NCBI GenBank assembly: GCA_050011895.1
Contig: JBEKIF010000027.1
Location: forward strand, 17,584-81,583
Origin: DATBGO01 sp050011895
GTDB taxonomy: Bacteria; Actinomycetota; Actinomycetes; Streptosporangiales; Streptosporangiaceae
Length of the DNA: 64,000 bases
Direction: 5' to 3'
The translations under genes were made by a program, and so were the position numbers. Position 1 is the first letter of the stretch. Each line of letters opens with the position of its first letter. Below, in pieces: positions 25,079 to 33,057 of the stretch. The notes below the pieces were generated by a model, which had not been told where the DNA came from, ran no database searches, and saw only the letters and a list, made by a program, of their open reading frames with translations.

Positions 25079-25723
25079 GTGGGACGCATGCGGGGATGGC
25101 CGACCACCCTGACCGAACCAGGCCTTCTGGACGCGCCCGTGGGGCTGCGCCCAGTCCGGGTAAAGGACGCCTCGATCTGGCGCGAATCCCGGGTTCGGAA
25201 TTCCGCCTGGCTGCGGCCATGGGAGCCGACCAACCCGGAGACTCCGCTATACCGGTCCAGCCTGGGGCCATATGTCGCGATGGCGCGCACGATGCGCAAG
25301 GAGGCCAGGCAAGGTTTGACGCTGCCGTGGGTAGTGACCTACGGCGGGGAGTTCGCGGGGCAGCTGACCGTGGGCAGCATCGTCTGGGGCTCGGCCAGGT
25401 CCGGGCAGGTCGGGTACTGGATCGATGAGGCCTACGCCGGCCGCGGGGTGACTCCGACGGCGCTGGCGATGGCACTGGACCATTGTTTCTTTGTCGTGGG
25501 GCTGCATCGGGTAGAGGCGACCATCCGGCCGGAGAACCACGCAAGCCGCCGGGTGGTCGAGAAGCTCGGCTTCCGCGATGAGGGCCTGCGCAGCAGGAGC
25601 CTGCATATCGATGGCTCGTGGCGCGACCATCTGTGTTACGCGCTGACCGCCGAAGACGTGCAGAATGGGCTGCTGGCCCGCTGGCGGAGCACGGTGTCGG
25701 TGACCCGGTCCCGGGCTGGTTAA
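25079..25723 (+). CDS. RimJ/RimL-type GNAT acetyltransferase
   Basis: 214 residues, related to ribosomal-protein N-terminal acetyltransferases. Acetyl-CoA loop at DEAYAGRGVTPTALAMAL, preceded by VGYWI, and later GLHRVEATIRPENHASRRVVEKLGFRDEG, a textbook RimJ/RimL C-terminal half. The start is GTG 25079 or the ATG nine bases later. Its place between mogA and sepX is conserved in Streptomyces-type genomes. Substrate not known. Confidence 0.9.
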   Translation: MGRMRGWPTTLTEPGLLDAPVGLRPVRVKDASIWRESRVRNSAWLRPWEPTNPETPLYRSSLGPYVAMARTMRKEARQGLTLPWVVTYGGEFAGQLTVGSIVWGSARSGQVGYWIDEAYAGRGVTPTALAMALDHCFFVVGLHRVEATIRPENHASRRVVEKLGFRDEGLRSRSLHIDGSWRDHLCYALTAEDVQNGLLARWRSTVSVTRSRAG

Positions 25724-25817
25724 GCGGCGCGGTGAGACTGGCTGGTGAACGGCGAGGCGGTAAGCGGCGGGGCGGTAACAGCCGGACGGCCCGGTCTACG
25801 GCGAGACGGCTCGGTGA

Positions 25818-26198
25818 TCAGCGACGGGGCGGTTCGCGGAACCTCAGCGCGTAGGCGAAGTTGATCGCCACAATAGCTATCCAGACGACGAGCAGCCCCG
25901 CGATCCCCGACCGAGGTGAGCCCACGGCCAGCGTGATCGCGGTGAGCGGGATGCCGAGCGCCATCGAGACGATCGCGAGAGCGATACCCCCAGGGCTCCC
26001 ATGGCGCCTGGGCGCTTCGGCCGGCGCGCTCCAGCCACGGCGTTCCTGGCGAAGGCGGGCGTCAACGCGCGCATCGATCTCTCTCCCGACCTTGTCGAGG
26101 AAGGATTCGATGACCGCTTCCTGGTAATCGGGCCCGAGTTCGCGGTGCGTCTCGGCGGCCGCGCGGATCTCGTCACGGGAGAATGATGAGCTGCTCAC
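25818..26198 (-). CDS. Small membrane protein of unknown function
   Basis: 126 residues, GTG start. The N-terminal 60 residues are charged and helical (RDEIRAAAETHRELGPDYQEAVIESFLDKVGREIDARVD), followed by two transmembrane helices (GIALAIVSMALGIPLTAITLAV and IAGLLVVWIAIVAINFAYAL) and a basic end. This cytoplasmic-helix plus two-helix layout is frequent in actinobacteria, without known function. Divergent from sepX. Confidence 0.75.
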   Translation of the reverse strand: MSSSSFSRDEIRAAAETHRELGPDYQEAVIESFLDKVGREIDARVDARLRQERRGWSAPAEAPRRHGSPGGIALAIVSMALGIPLTAITLAVGSPRSGIAGLLVVWIAIVAINFAYALRFREPPRR

Positions 26199-26416
26199 AA
26201 AGACAAGCTATAACGTAATCGGGGCCCCGCTTGACTGTCGGAATCAGGCCGCCCGAGACGGCGCCAGATGAGTGATCTCGCGACACACCGGGCCGAATGC
26301 TCGTCAACGCGGACCAGGGGCTTTACCGTGCGTGACGTGAGCACACCCGCCGCCCCCGCCGCGCCGCAGCGATTGATGCTGCCCGCCCGGCCCTGGCGTG
26401 ATCGTGGGGTGACGTT

Positions 26417-27160
26417 TTGAGCAGCGCAATCCTCTATCTCGCGATCATCGCCATCTGGGCCTGCGTGCTCGTTCCACGGTGGATACATCAGCCGCACCGG
26501 GTCCTGCCCGGGCAAGATGACCTTACCGGCACGCAGTATTCGGCCCAGGCTGGTCACTCCGCTGCCGGCCTGGTTCCCGACCCGGCCGGCGCCCCGATTA
26601 CCGGCCAGGAAAGCGCGGCGCAAGACGCCTGGGACGAGAGCGCAGACGCTGCGGCGGGGCTGCCGCCGAGCGCCGAGCAGGGCGTCGCGTGGCACCGATT
26701 CGCCCAGCGACGCAGTGTCCATATCGAGCATCCGGAACATCAGCCGTATCCCGTCCCCGGCCGGTCCCGCATCCTCCAGGCCCGCCGCCGATTGCTGACC
26801 ACGCTGGTCGCGCTCATGATCACAGCGCTGGCCGGTACGGCCGCCAAGCTCGCCCCGTCGTGGATCCTGGTGGCGCCAGTCAGCATGCTCGGCCTTTATC
26901 TCCTGCTGCTACGCGAGGCCGCGGTGGCCGACGCGGAACGGGAGCAATGGCGGGCAGCGGAACGAGAGCAATGGCGGGCGGCGGAACGGGCAGCCCAGGC
27001 GGAGGCGGCGCAGGCCGAGGCGGCCCGGCTGCGCGCGCGCCAGGCCCGGGAAGCCGGCGAGGCGCAGCGCACCGCAGAGATCATCGACATCTCGGCCCGG
27101 TTCACCGACCAGCTCTACGATCAGTACGCCGACGCGGCCATCCGGGCCGTCGGCGACTGA
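26417..27160 (+). CDS. sepX: SepX/GlpR-family divisome membrane protein
   Basis: 247 residues starting with TTG. N-terminal transmembrane helix beginning SSAILYLAIIAIW and ending VLVPRW, a variable hydrophilic linker, then two further helices (LLTTLVALMITALAG and ILVAPVSMLGLYLLLL), and a charged Ala/Glu/Arg-rich coiled-coil-like tail with a duplicated EREQWRAA. This matches the Streptomyces SepX and corynebacterial GlpR proteins that act in division-site and polar-growth control and bind gephyrin-like Glp. The moeA/glp gene is 2.4 kb upstream in the same block. Assignment rests on architecture, N-terminal motif and synteny. Confidence 0.8.
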   Translation: MSSAILYLAIIAIWACVLVPRWIHQPHRVLPGQDDLTGTQYSAQAGHSAAGLVPDPAGAPITGQESAAQDAWDESADAAAGLPPSAEQGVAWHRFAQRRSVHIEHPEHQPYPVPGRSRILQARRRLLTTLVALMITALAGTAAKLAPSWILVAPVSMLGLYLLLLREAAVADAEREQWRAAEREQWRAAERAAQAEAAQAEAARLRARQAREAGEAQRTAEIIDISARFTDQLYDQYADAAIRAVGD

Positions 27161-27208
27161 CCGCTGCTCCGCCAGCCGGATAGATTTGCTACGCTGACTG
27201 GCGGTCCT

Positions 27209-27282
27209 GGGGCTGTAGCGCAGTCCGGTAGCGCACCTCGTTCGCATCGAGGGGGTCAGGGGTTCAAATCCCCTCAGCTCCA
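27209..27282 (+). tRNA. tRNA-Ala (anticodon CGC)
   Basis: 74-nt cloverleaf: acceptor GGGGCTG/CAGCTCC including the G3-U70 wobble that marks alanine tRNAs, anticodon stem CCTCG/CGAGG with loop TTCGCAT (anticodon CGC), T arm AGGGG-TTCAAAT-CCCCT, discriminator A. A degraded tyrosine integrase begins just past its 3' end, so the gene probably served as an attachment site. Confidence 0.96.
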
Positions 27283-27326
27283 CCCGCCGATTCTGGTGTT
27301 TAGCCAGGTCAGAGGCACGTTGGCTG

Positions 27327-27355
27327 GACCCCATCCCAGTTCCTGGGGTGGGGTC
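27327..27355 (+). terminator. Strong hairpin downstream of tRNA-Ala
   Basis: 13-bp stem (gaccccatcccag / ctggggtggggtc, one G-U pair) with a 3-nt loop, 45 bp after the tRNA. It is followed by a moderately T-rich stretch rather than a clean T run. It may end tRNA transcription and, on the other strand, integrase transcription. Confidence 0.6.
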
Positions 27356-27449
27356 TGCTGCTGTTCTGGGAGGAATTTGGGAGATCATCTTCTCCCTGTC
27401 CCCCGGTTTCGCCGGGTCCCTGCGGGTCACAGACGGTCTCATCTGATCC

Positions 27450-28640
27450 GCTCGGCCCCTGGTTTGCGGCCCGGCTTGTGCGCGGATCGGCCCCAACAGC
27501 TCGTCGAGCGGCGGGACCGGGGAGTGCGGGGCGATGGCCGCCCTGGCGCGTAGCGAGTCCAACCAGCGGGCCTGGAGAGCGGCCTTGAGGTCGTCCCGCA
27601 TCCGTTCGGAGGCATGGGCGTAGAGGCCGCGCATGCCGGGCACCTCGTGGCCGAGCCGCTGCTCGGCGAGGATTTCGGGGATGCTGTCTTCGGAACCAGG
27701 TCTTGTGGCTGTGCCTGAGCCCGTGGGGTGTCAGCCCGGGCTTCAGCGGGAGCCAGCCGGCGAGCGGCGTGCCTGCCGGGATGGCCTGAATGCCCCGGCC
27801 ACTCGGCGGCATGAGGGCGATGCCCGGATCGGCGGGCGGCCAGGCGGCGACCGGGAGGCCCGGCCAGGCCATGTTGTCGGTGATAATCAGCCGACCCGGA
27901 CGGCCCGATGCTGATTCATGTCGTCCGTCGCAGGCTGGGCGGAACACGCGCCGCGCGTAGTTGCTGCGCCGGTAGTGCCCACCCTCGGGACCGAGGAAGA
28001 CATACTGCCCGCTGCCGCCATGCTGGCCGGCACACGGGCAGCGCTGGCCGGACTGGGCCGCGGCCTGGCGGCCGAGCAAGCCGGCCAGGAACTCGGGCAT
28101 GTCGACCGGGAGGCACGGTTCCCTGCGTGGGCTGCGGTAGGAGTCGTCCTTGGGCGGGAGCCGGTGGAACCGGCCGTTGATCTCGCGGAGCTGCCACCCG
28201 ACGTGGATCTCGGCCGCACGGACGAAGTCGCATTCCAGCCCGATGGCCTCGCCCCAGCGGAGCCGGTATAGCCGATCATCACAATCATGGTGAAGTCGTC
28301 GTCCCGGCCCGACAGCAGGGCGGCCCGTTCAGCGATCAGCAGCGCCTGCAACGGCGTGGCCCAGACCCGCTGCGGAGCGCGGTCGAGCTTGCGGCCGGTC
28401 CTCCGGCCGCGGTTGCGGGGCCGCAGAGCCGGGTTGTACGGAATCAGCGGCGGTCTCGCGGCGGCGGCGGCACCCCAAGATGGTGCACAGCAGGCTCCGT
28501 GCGTCCCGGGCAGTGCGCCGGGAGACGCCGGCCCGGACTGGGAGGCCGTTCTCCCATCTGGTGACCTCCTCGGTGCTCAGCGAGTTCAGCGGGATGGCGC
28601 CCACACAGGCCGGACGAATGGTTCGGCGGAGTTCGCTTCG
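27450..28640 (-). pseudogene. Frameshifted tyrosine site-specific recombinase (integrase)
   Basis: The parts of a phage/ICE-type integrase lie in order on the minus strand but in different frames. First comes an N-terminal SAM-like segment (NSLSTEEVTRWENGLPVRAG, about 28590). Next is LLIAERAALLSGRDDDFTMIV plus box I (YTG/LRWGEAIGLEC, frame shift near 28268). Then come box II TPHGLRHSHKTW (near 27710) and, after another shift near 27690, LGHEVPGMRGLYAHAS with the nucleophilic Tyr. At least three frameshifts are needed, so no functional enzyme is made. Its position beside the tRNA-Ala 3' end is classic for an integrated element. Confidence 0.85.
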
Positions 28641-28723
28641 TGCCGGTGAGGGTCGCAGAAAAAATAGTTTCTGCTTCTAGAATCGGCCGCCCGTAACCCA
28701 TGGCCGTTGGGTCTGTTTCGCGG

Positions 28724-29017
28724 TCAGCGTCTGGCGCGTTCGGTCACGACCGCGAGGCGCCGTTCGAGGTGGCTGCGGGCCTCGTCGACGTCTCCGCCGG
28801 TGACACCGCTCATCGCCACGGCAGCAGTGATGATTACATCCGCTAGTTCAGCGAGCAGGTCATCGCGGCTACGGCAGACGCCCTTGCGCGAGTTCAGGCC
28901 GTGCATCCCGATGAACGCCTCCGCCGCCTCGCCGGCCTCCTCGGTCACCTTAAGCAGCTGTATCTCGACCGGGACGTCCGCGTGGCAGGCGTGCAGGTCA
29001 CTGATCTGATCCCACAT
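28724..29017 (-). CDS. MazG-like nucleotide pyrophosphohydrolase
   Basis: 97 residues. The MazG/dUTPase-superfamily metal site is visible: EEAGEAAEAF (E-E-x-x-E) and then ELADVIITA (E-x-x-D). Members hydrolyse non-canonical or excess NTPs to NMP and pyrophosphate. This single-domain type is common near regulatory genes in actinobacterial accessory DNA. It sits 70 bp downstream of the ATPase-like gene on the same strand, a probable operon. Confidence 0.85.
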   Translation of the reverse strand: MWDQISDLHACHADVPVEIQLLKVTEEAGEAAEAFIGMHGLNSRKGVCRSRDDLLAELADVIITAAVAMSGVTGGDVDEARSHLERRLAVVTERARR

Positions 29018-29087
29018 AGCTTCCCGTCCTGCTCCTCGTCGGCTGAGGTACGGACACCTCCGCTGAATTGTGCCCCCAGCCTCGCAC

Positions 29088-29585
29088 TCATGCCGGTGCT
29101 ACTGCTGCCCAGACGACTTTGCCGCCTGGCTCCGGTGTGACGTACCAGTCCCAGCGGTCGCTGAGAGCTTCCACGAGCAGCAGCCCCCGGCCGTTTTCGG
29201 CATCATCGGCGGTGTCCAGGCACGTGGGCATGTGCGGGCTCGCATCCCAGACCAGGATGAGGACCCGTTCGTTGTCTGAGCGGAGCCAAAGCCGTACCGG
29301 GAATGCCTGGTCCAGGGACCGGGACGCGGTCACGGCATTGGTGACTAACTCTGAAACGAGGATTTCGACATTCTCGCTCAGCCTGGTCAAGTGCCATTCG
29401 GCCATCAGGAGGCGGGCGTGCAGGCGCGCGCAGGGCACAGCGCCGGGCAGCGCCCCAAGTTCGAGGAAGCTCTCAAGCGGCCACTCGCGGGCCAGGACAA
29501 GCCCTCGATACGTCGCGACTCCCACGCGTTGCCGCAGTTCTCCCCGCTTTTGGTAGATGCCGGCTCGCGGACCGCCGTTACTCAT
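29088..29585 (-). CDS. RsbW-like serine-kinase-type ATP-binding regulatory protein
   Basis: 165 residues of the HATPase_c (GHKL) fold without a histidine-kinase dimerisation domain. N box ELVTNAV, G1 VWDASP and G2 GRGLLLVEALSDRW are present. Such anti-sigma-like ATPases are numerous in actinomycetes and often lie next to XRE-type regulators, as here (divergent gene 170 bp away). Partner unknown. Confidence 0.87.
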   Translation of the reverse strand: MSNGGPRAGIYQKRGELRQRVGVATYRGLVLAREWPLESFLELGALPGAVPCARLHARLLMAEWHLTRLSENVEILVSELVTNAVTASRSLDQAFPVRLWLRSDNERVLILVWDASPHMPTCLDTADDAENGRGLLLVEALSDRWDWYVTPEPGGKVVWAAVAPA

Positions 29586-29756
29586 AGGCCTCTTTCTTCA
29601 CGCCAGGTTTCCTCGCACGAGCCAACCCAAGGACGGCCCGGGATAACAGCGCGCGGACGCGGCGGATATGTGGCAGAGATGTTGCACTAGCTCGTGCGGC
29701 CTGTCAGCGGCGACTGGAAGCCGGTTACCTTGTCAGTAGGCAAAGGAGGTCAGCGG

Positions 29757-31160
29757 GTGGCGCTCAAACGGCTGCGGCTCATTCAGCGCCGCAAGGCGCT
29801 AGGTTTTACCCAGGAAGATCTTGCCGCGCATCTCGGCTGTGAGCGCACCACGATCATCCGCTGGGAACGGGCCGAAACGGAGCCGCAGCCGTGGCTGCGG
29901 CCCAGGATTGCCCAGCTTCTGCGGCTCACGGCCGAGGAGTTAGGAGATCTGCTGACGGACGTGACCGATGTACCCGACGGCCGGGACGGCTTCATCCTGC
30001 TCTCGTCGGTGCCGCTCGATTTCTCGCTCTCGGCCGCCCGCACAGTGCGGGTGATGGAAGGCTTCTCCGCGCACGACATCACTAGCCGACGGGAAGCCCT
30101 GGCCGGTCTCACGGTGGTCACCGGCTCAGCTCTGCTGCGACCTGTGCGGGCCTGGGCAGCATCACTGACCTGGCTGACGCCTGGCGCGCCAGGGGTTGGA
30201 GCAGACGAGGTGAGCGAGCTTGAGCACGCCGTAACGCTGTTCCGCCGCTGGGACGCCTCCGGCACGGGAGGACTGCGGCGCAAAGCCGTGGCCGGACAGC
30301 TCAATGCCGTTGCCGAGAGCCTGGACGAAAAGCACCCGCCCGAGATCACCACGCGCCTGTTTCAGGTAACCGCGGAATTGGCGCAGCTCGCAGGCTGGAT
30401 GGCTTACGACCAAGGGCTGTTTGGCATGGCCCAGCGCTACTATCTGTTGGCCCTGCACGCCTGCCGCGAAGCCATGTGCCCGAGCCTGGGCGCCAAAATC
30501 ATCGGCGACATGACGCAGTTGTCCACGGCGCTCGGCCACTACGACGACAGCCTGACCCTAACCCGCACGGCGCTGTGCGGCCTGCCGCGTCATGCCAGTT
30601 CGTTTGTTCGCTGCGAATTGCTCGGCCTGGAATCGCGGGCCTACTCCCAGCTCGGGGAGCGGGATGCCGCTGATGCTGCCCGGTCCGCCGAAACCTGCGT
30701 GGCCGTCTATGACGAAGCCCCACCAGAACCGCCACCGGACTGGATCCACTACCTGAACCAGGCCGAGGCCGACTGTCTGGCCGCCAATACCTATATCGAG
30801 CTGGCCCTGCACGCCACGCAGCCATCCCGCTGGCAACATTACGCGACCAAGGCCGAAGCCCATTCGCTCCGAGCCCGCCAGTCTAGAGGCGAAGGGTACG
30901 TGCGCAGCCGCGTCTTCGATGAGATCAGGCTGGCCAAAGTCCGCCTCGGCCAGCGCGAGCCCGCCGAATCGGCCGCCGTCGGCATGCACGCCCTCCACCT
31001 TGCTGCGGATACCCGCTCGACCCTGGTGGTCAACTGGCTGCTGCGCTTCGACCGTGCGCTCACTGACAGGTACCCCGATGTTGCTGACGTGACCGAGTTC
31101 CATGAGCAACTCCGCGAATACCTGCGTAAGGCCGCCCCCATGCGAGCCGGTGAACTGTAA
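29757..31160 (+). CDS. XRE-family regulator with TPR-like sensor domain
   Basis: 467 residues. Cro/C1 helix-turn-helix in the first 60 (RRKALGFTQEDLAAHLGCERTTIIRWERAE), then a long helical region with TPR-like repeats (about 170-450), as in Streptomyces regulators that sense small signals. The start is the GTG at 29757, preceded by a near-perfect AAAGGAGGT seven bases away; an in-frame GTG at 29694 lacks one. It is the first gene of a run with the GNAT (TAATG overlap), radical SAM, peptide and APH genes, and is their likely regulator. A 95-bp part of its gene recurs at 41210-41305. Confidence 0.9.
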   Translation: MALKRLRLIQRRKALGFTQEDLAAHLGCERTTIIRWERAETEPQPWLRPRIAQLLRLTAEELGDLLTDVTDVPDGRDGFILLSSVPLDFSLSAARTVRVMEGFSAHDITSRREALAGLTVVTGSALLRPVRAWAASLTWLTPGAPGVGADEVSELEHAVTLFRRWDASGTGGLRRKAVAGQLNAVAESLDEKHPPEITTRLFQVTAELAQLAGWMAYDQGLFGMAQRYYLLALHACREAMCPSLGAKIIGDMTQLSTALGHYDDSLTLTRTALCGLPRHASSFVRCELLGLESRAYSQLGERDAADAARSAETCVAVYDEAPPEPPPDWIHYLNQAEADCLAANTYIELALHATQPSRWQHYATKAEAHSLRARQSRGEGYVRSRVFDEIRLAKVRLGQREPAESAAVGMHALHLAADTRSTLVVNWLLRFDRALTDRYPDVADVTEFHEQLREYLRKAAPMRAGEL

Positions 31161-31723
31161 TGCCCGAGCCGGATGTCGTCTTCCGCTTGCTCAATGGCGA
31201 CCGAGCCACCGCGCACCTCGATGAACTGCGCGCGCTGTACCGCGAGGTATACGCCGACCCGCCGTATGAATGGGGAGACGAGCACGCAACCCTGTTCGCC
31301 GAGCGCTTCGAGGTTCAGCGCGGTCAGCCCGGCTTCGCGCTCGCCGAAGCACGCCATGGCGCCGATCTGGTCGGCTATAGCTTCGGTGTCACCCTCCAGC
31401 CGTCAACGCCATGGTGGCAGCACCTGCTCACGCCGGTGCCCGAAGACGTCACCACCGAACACCCAGGCCGGACCTTGGCCGTCGTCGAGCTCCTGGTGCG
31501 CCCGCCGTGGCGGCGGCGGCATATCGCCCAGACCATGCACGACATGCTCCTGCGCGGCCGGCCCGAGCAGCGGGCCACCTTGACTGTGCTGCCCGCCGCC
31601 CTGCCTGCCCAGCAGGCCTACGCGAAATGGGGCTGGCGCGCCGTGGCGCAGAAACGAAACCCGCTGCCCGGCTCACCCGTGTTCGACGTACTGATCAAGG
31701 AACTGACAGCACCTGAAAGCTGA
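31160..31723 (+). CDS. GNAT-family acetyltransferase of the RiPP-like cluster
   Basis: 187 residues; beta-4/acetyl-CoA site at LAVVELLVRPPWRRRHIAQTMHDMLL (R/Q-x-x-x-x-A form), then AQQAYAKWGWRAVAQKR near the end, typical of GNAT C-termini. It overlaps the regulator stop by one base and ends 21 bp before the radical SAM gene, so it belongs to the same operon. It could acylate the peptide product, or the aminoacyl end, or confer immunity; only context argues for these. Confidence 0.85.
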   Translation: MPEPDVVFRLLNGDRATAHLDELRALYREVYADPPYEWGDEHATLFAERFEVQRGQPGFALAEARHGADLVGYSFGVTLQPSTPWWQHLLTPVPEDVTTEHPGRTLAVVELLVRPPWRRRHIAQTMHDMLLRGRPEQRATLTVLPAALPAQQAYAKWGWRAVAQKRNPLPGSPVFDVLIKELTAPES

Positions 31724-31743
31724 CCCGCAGATAGGACCGGATC

Positions 31744-32856
31744 ATGCATGCCCTGATCGCCAGCCCCTACATGAACCACTTCCTCCTCGTACGGCCAGGC
31801 TTCCGCAACGGCGTGGAGATTCCCCAACGGCACTACGATCAGCTCGCCTCGGCCGCGGCCTGCGGCCAGGAACCGCCGACCTGGCTGATCGAAACCGCCG
31901 GGCGCGCGTGGCCCGTCCTGGACATCACCGGACGGCCGTTAGGCCAGAACGTCCTGGTCCGGCCCAGGACGTTGTACGGCTTCGCCCGCGCCTCGTATGA
32001 GCTGAACCTCGGCTGCAACTACGACTGCCCGGTCTGCTACCTCGGGGTAAAGAAGTTCAGCGGCCTGAGCTGGGAAAACCGGGCGCGGTTGCTGCACATC
32101 ATGCGGGACGCCGGTGTCTTATGGCTTCAGCTAACCGGCGGTGAGCCGCTGATCGACAAGCTATTTCCCGACGTCTACGGCCTGGCCTACGAACTCGGCA
32201 TGATCCTCTCCGTCTCCACGAACGGCTCACGGCTATCCAACCCGAAAATCCTCGAACTGCTCTCCGCGAGCCGCCCGTACCGCCTGACAGTGAGCGTCTA
32301 CGGGGCGAGCGGGCAGACCTACGACGCGGTCACCCGCCGCCGTGGCTCGTTCCGCGCCTTCTCCAAGGGGCTGGCCGCCGCGCATGAGGCCGGGCTGCCG
32401 CTCAACCTCAACATCATCGTCGTGAAGCAGAACGCCCACGAGATCGAGCAGATGACCGCCCTGGCCGAAGGCCTCGGTGTACCGCACATGGTCTACTCCA
32501 ACATCTCCCCCACCATCTACGGCGGTCCAGAATCCCTGCCCGCCCAGTCGGTCGAGCACCTGCGCCGGCGCAAGCCGTTCACCGGCTGCAATGCCGGTCA
32601 CACGTTCTTTCACGCCGATCCGCACGGCATGGCCAGCATCTGCAAGGTCGGCCGCGACCCGCAGATCTCGCTGATCGACGAAGGACTCGAAGGACTGGCT
32701 CGCCTCGGCAGAATCGCTGACCGACTGCTGCTGCGCCAGGGCGGCTGCTCTGGCTGCGGCCTGTCCGGCACCTGCGGCACGTGTATGCCGCTGGTCACGC
32801 TCTACCGCAAGGCGAAGGCACCCCTGGCTAGCTACTGCCAGCATGGAAGGAGGTGA
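31744..32856 (+). CDS. Radical SAM/SPASM peptide-modifying enzyme
   Basis: 370 residues. [4Fe-4S]-SAM site C91-x3-C95-x2-C98 in LGCNYDCPVCYLG, GGE at LTGGEPL, and a C-terminal SPASM region with at least seven cysteines (FTGCNAGH, ICKVG, GGCSGCGLSGTCGTCMPL, YCQH) for auxiliary clusters. SPASM proteins commonly install thioether or C-C crosslinks in ribosomal peptides. Its stop overlaps the ribosome site of the 45-residue peptide gene, the typical precursor/maturase arrangement. An N-terminal 70-residue extension before the cluster motif could hold a recognition element. Exact chemistry unknown. Confidence 0.9.
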   Translation: MHALIASPYMNHFLLVRPGFRNGVEIPQRHYDQLASAAACGQEPPTWLIETAGRAWPVLDITGRPLGQNVLVRPRTLYGFARASYELNLGCNYDCPVCYLGVKKFSGLSWENRARLLHIMRDAGVLWLQLTGGEPLIDKLFPDVYGLAYELGMILSVSTNGSRLSNPKILELLSASRPYRLTVSVYGASGQTYDAVTRRRGSFRAFSKGLAAAHEAGLPLNLNIIVVKQNAHEIEQMTALAEGLGVPHMVYSNISPTIYGGPESLPAQSVEHLRRRKPFTGCNAGHTFFHADPHGMASICKVGRDPQISLIDEGLEGLARLGRIADRLLLRQGGCSGCGLSGTCGTCMPLVTLYRKAKAPLASYCQHGRR

Positions 32857-32862
32857 GACACG

Positions 32863-33000
32863 ATGGCACCTGTCCCTGTGGAGGTCCAGCCCCGCGCCCC
32901 CGACGCCGGCGATGATGAGATCGAGTTCGTCCCGGACCTCGACACCTACGTCGAGCACTCGATGTGCTCGTGCAACGCCGGCGACGACAACCCCTACTAA
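32863..33000 (+). CDS. Putative RiPP precursor peptide, C-terminal CSCNAGDDNPY
   Basis: 45-residue peptide preceded by a perfect AAGGAGGTGA seven bases from the ATG, stronger than any other ribosome site nearby. The leader is acidic and hydrophobic (DDEIEFVPDLDTYVEHSM), with EFVPDLD a possible recognition motif. The end CSCNAGDDNPY holds the only two cysteines, two aspartates in a C-x3-D spacing (CNAGD), and an NPY terminus. It lies directly after the radical SAM/SPASM gene and before a strong hairpin. I do not recognise it as a named RiPP class; thioether formation at the cysteines is inference. Confidence 0.75.
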   Translation: MAPVPVEVQPRAPDAGDDEIEFVPDLDTYVEHSMCSCNAGDDNPY

Positions 33001-33012
33001 CCAGCCGAGCGG

Positions 33013-33040
33013 GCCGGGCCGGCTCAGCAGCCGGTCCGGC
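33013..33040 (+). terminator. Attenuator-like hairpin after the precursor peptide
   Basis: 12-bp stem with a single G-U pair and a 4-nt loop (gccgggccggct / agccggtccggc), starting 13 bp after the peptide stop and ending 17 bp before the APH-like start. There is no T run. It probably lowers read-through into the kinase gene or protects the peptide mRNA. Confidence 0.65.
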
Positions 33041-33057
33041 CGCCGCCAGCATCAAGG

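Noticed and set aside
26909..27643. Open frame antisense across tRNA-Ala, reading VELRGFEPLTPS-type sequence
   Set aside because: This is the well-known spurious translation of an antisense tRNA joined to the broken integrase end; not a gene of its own.
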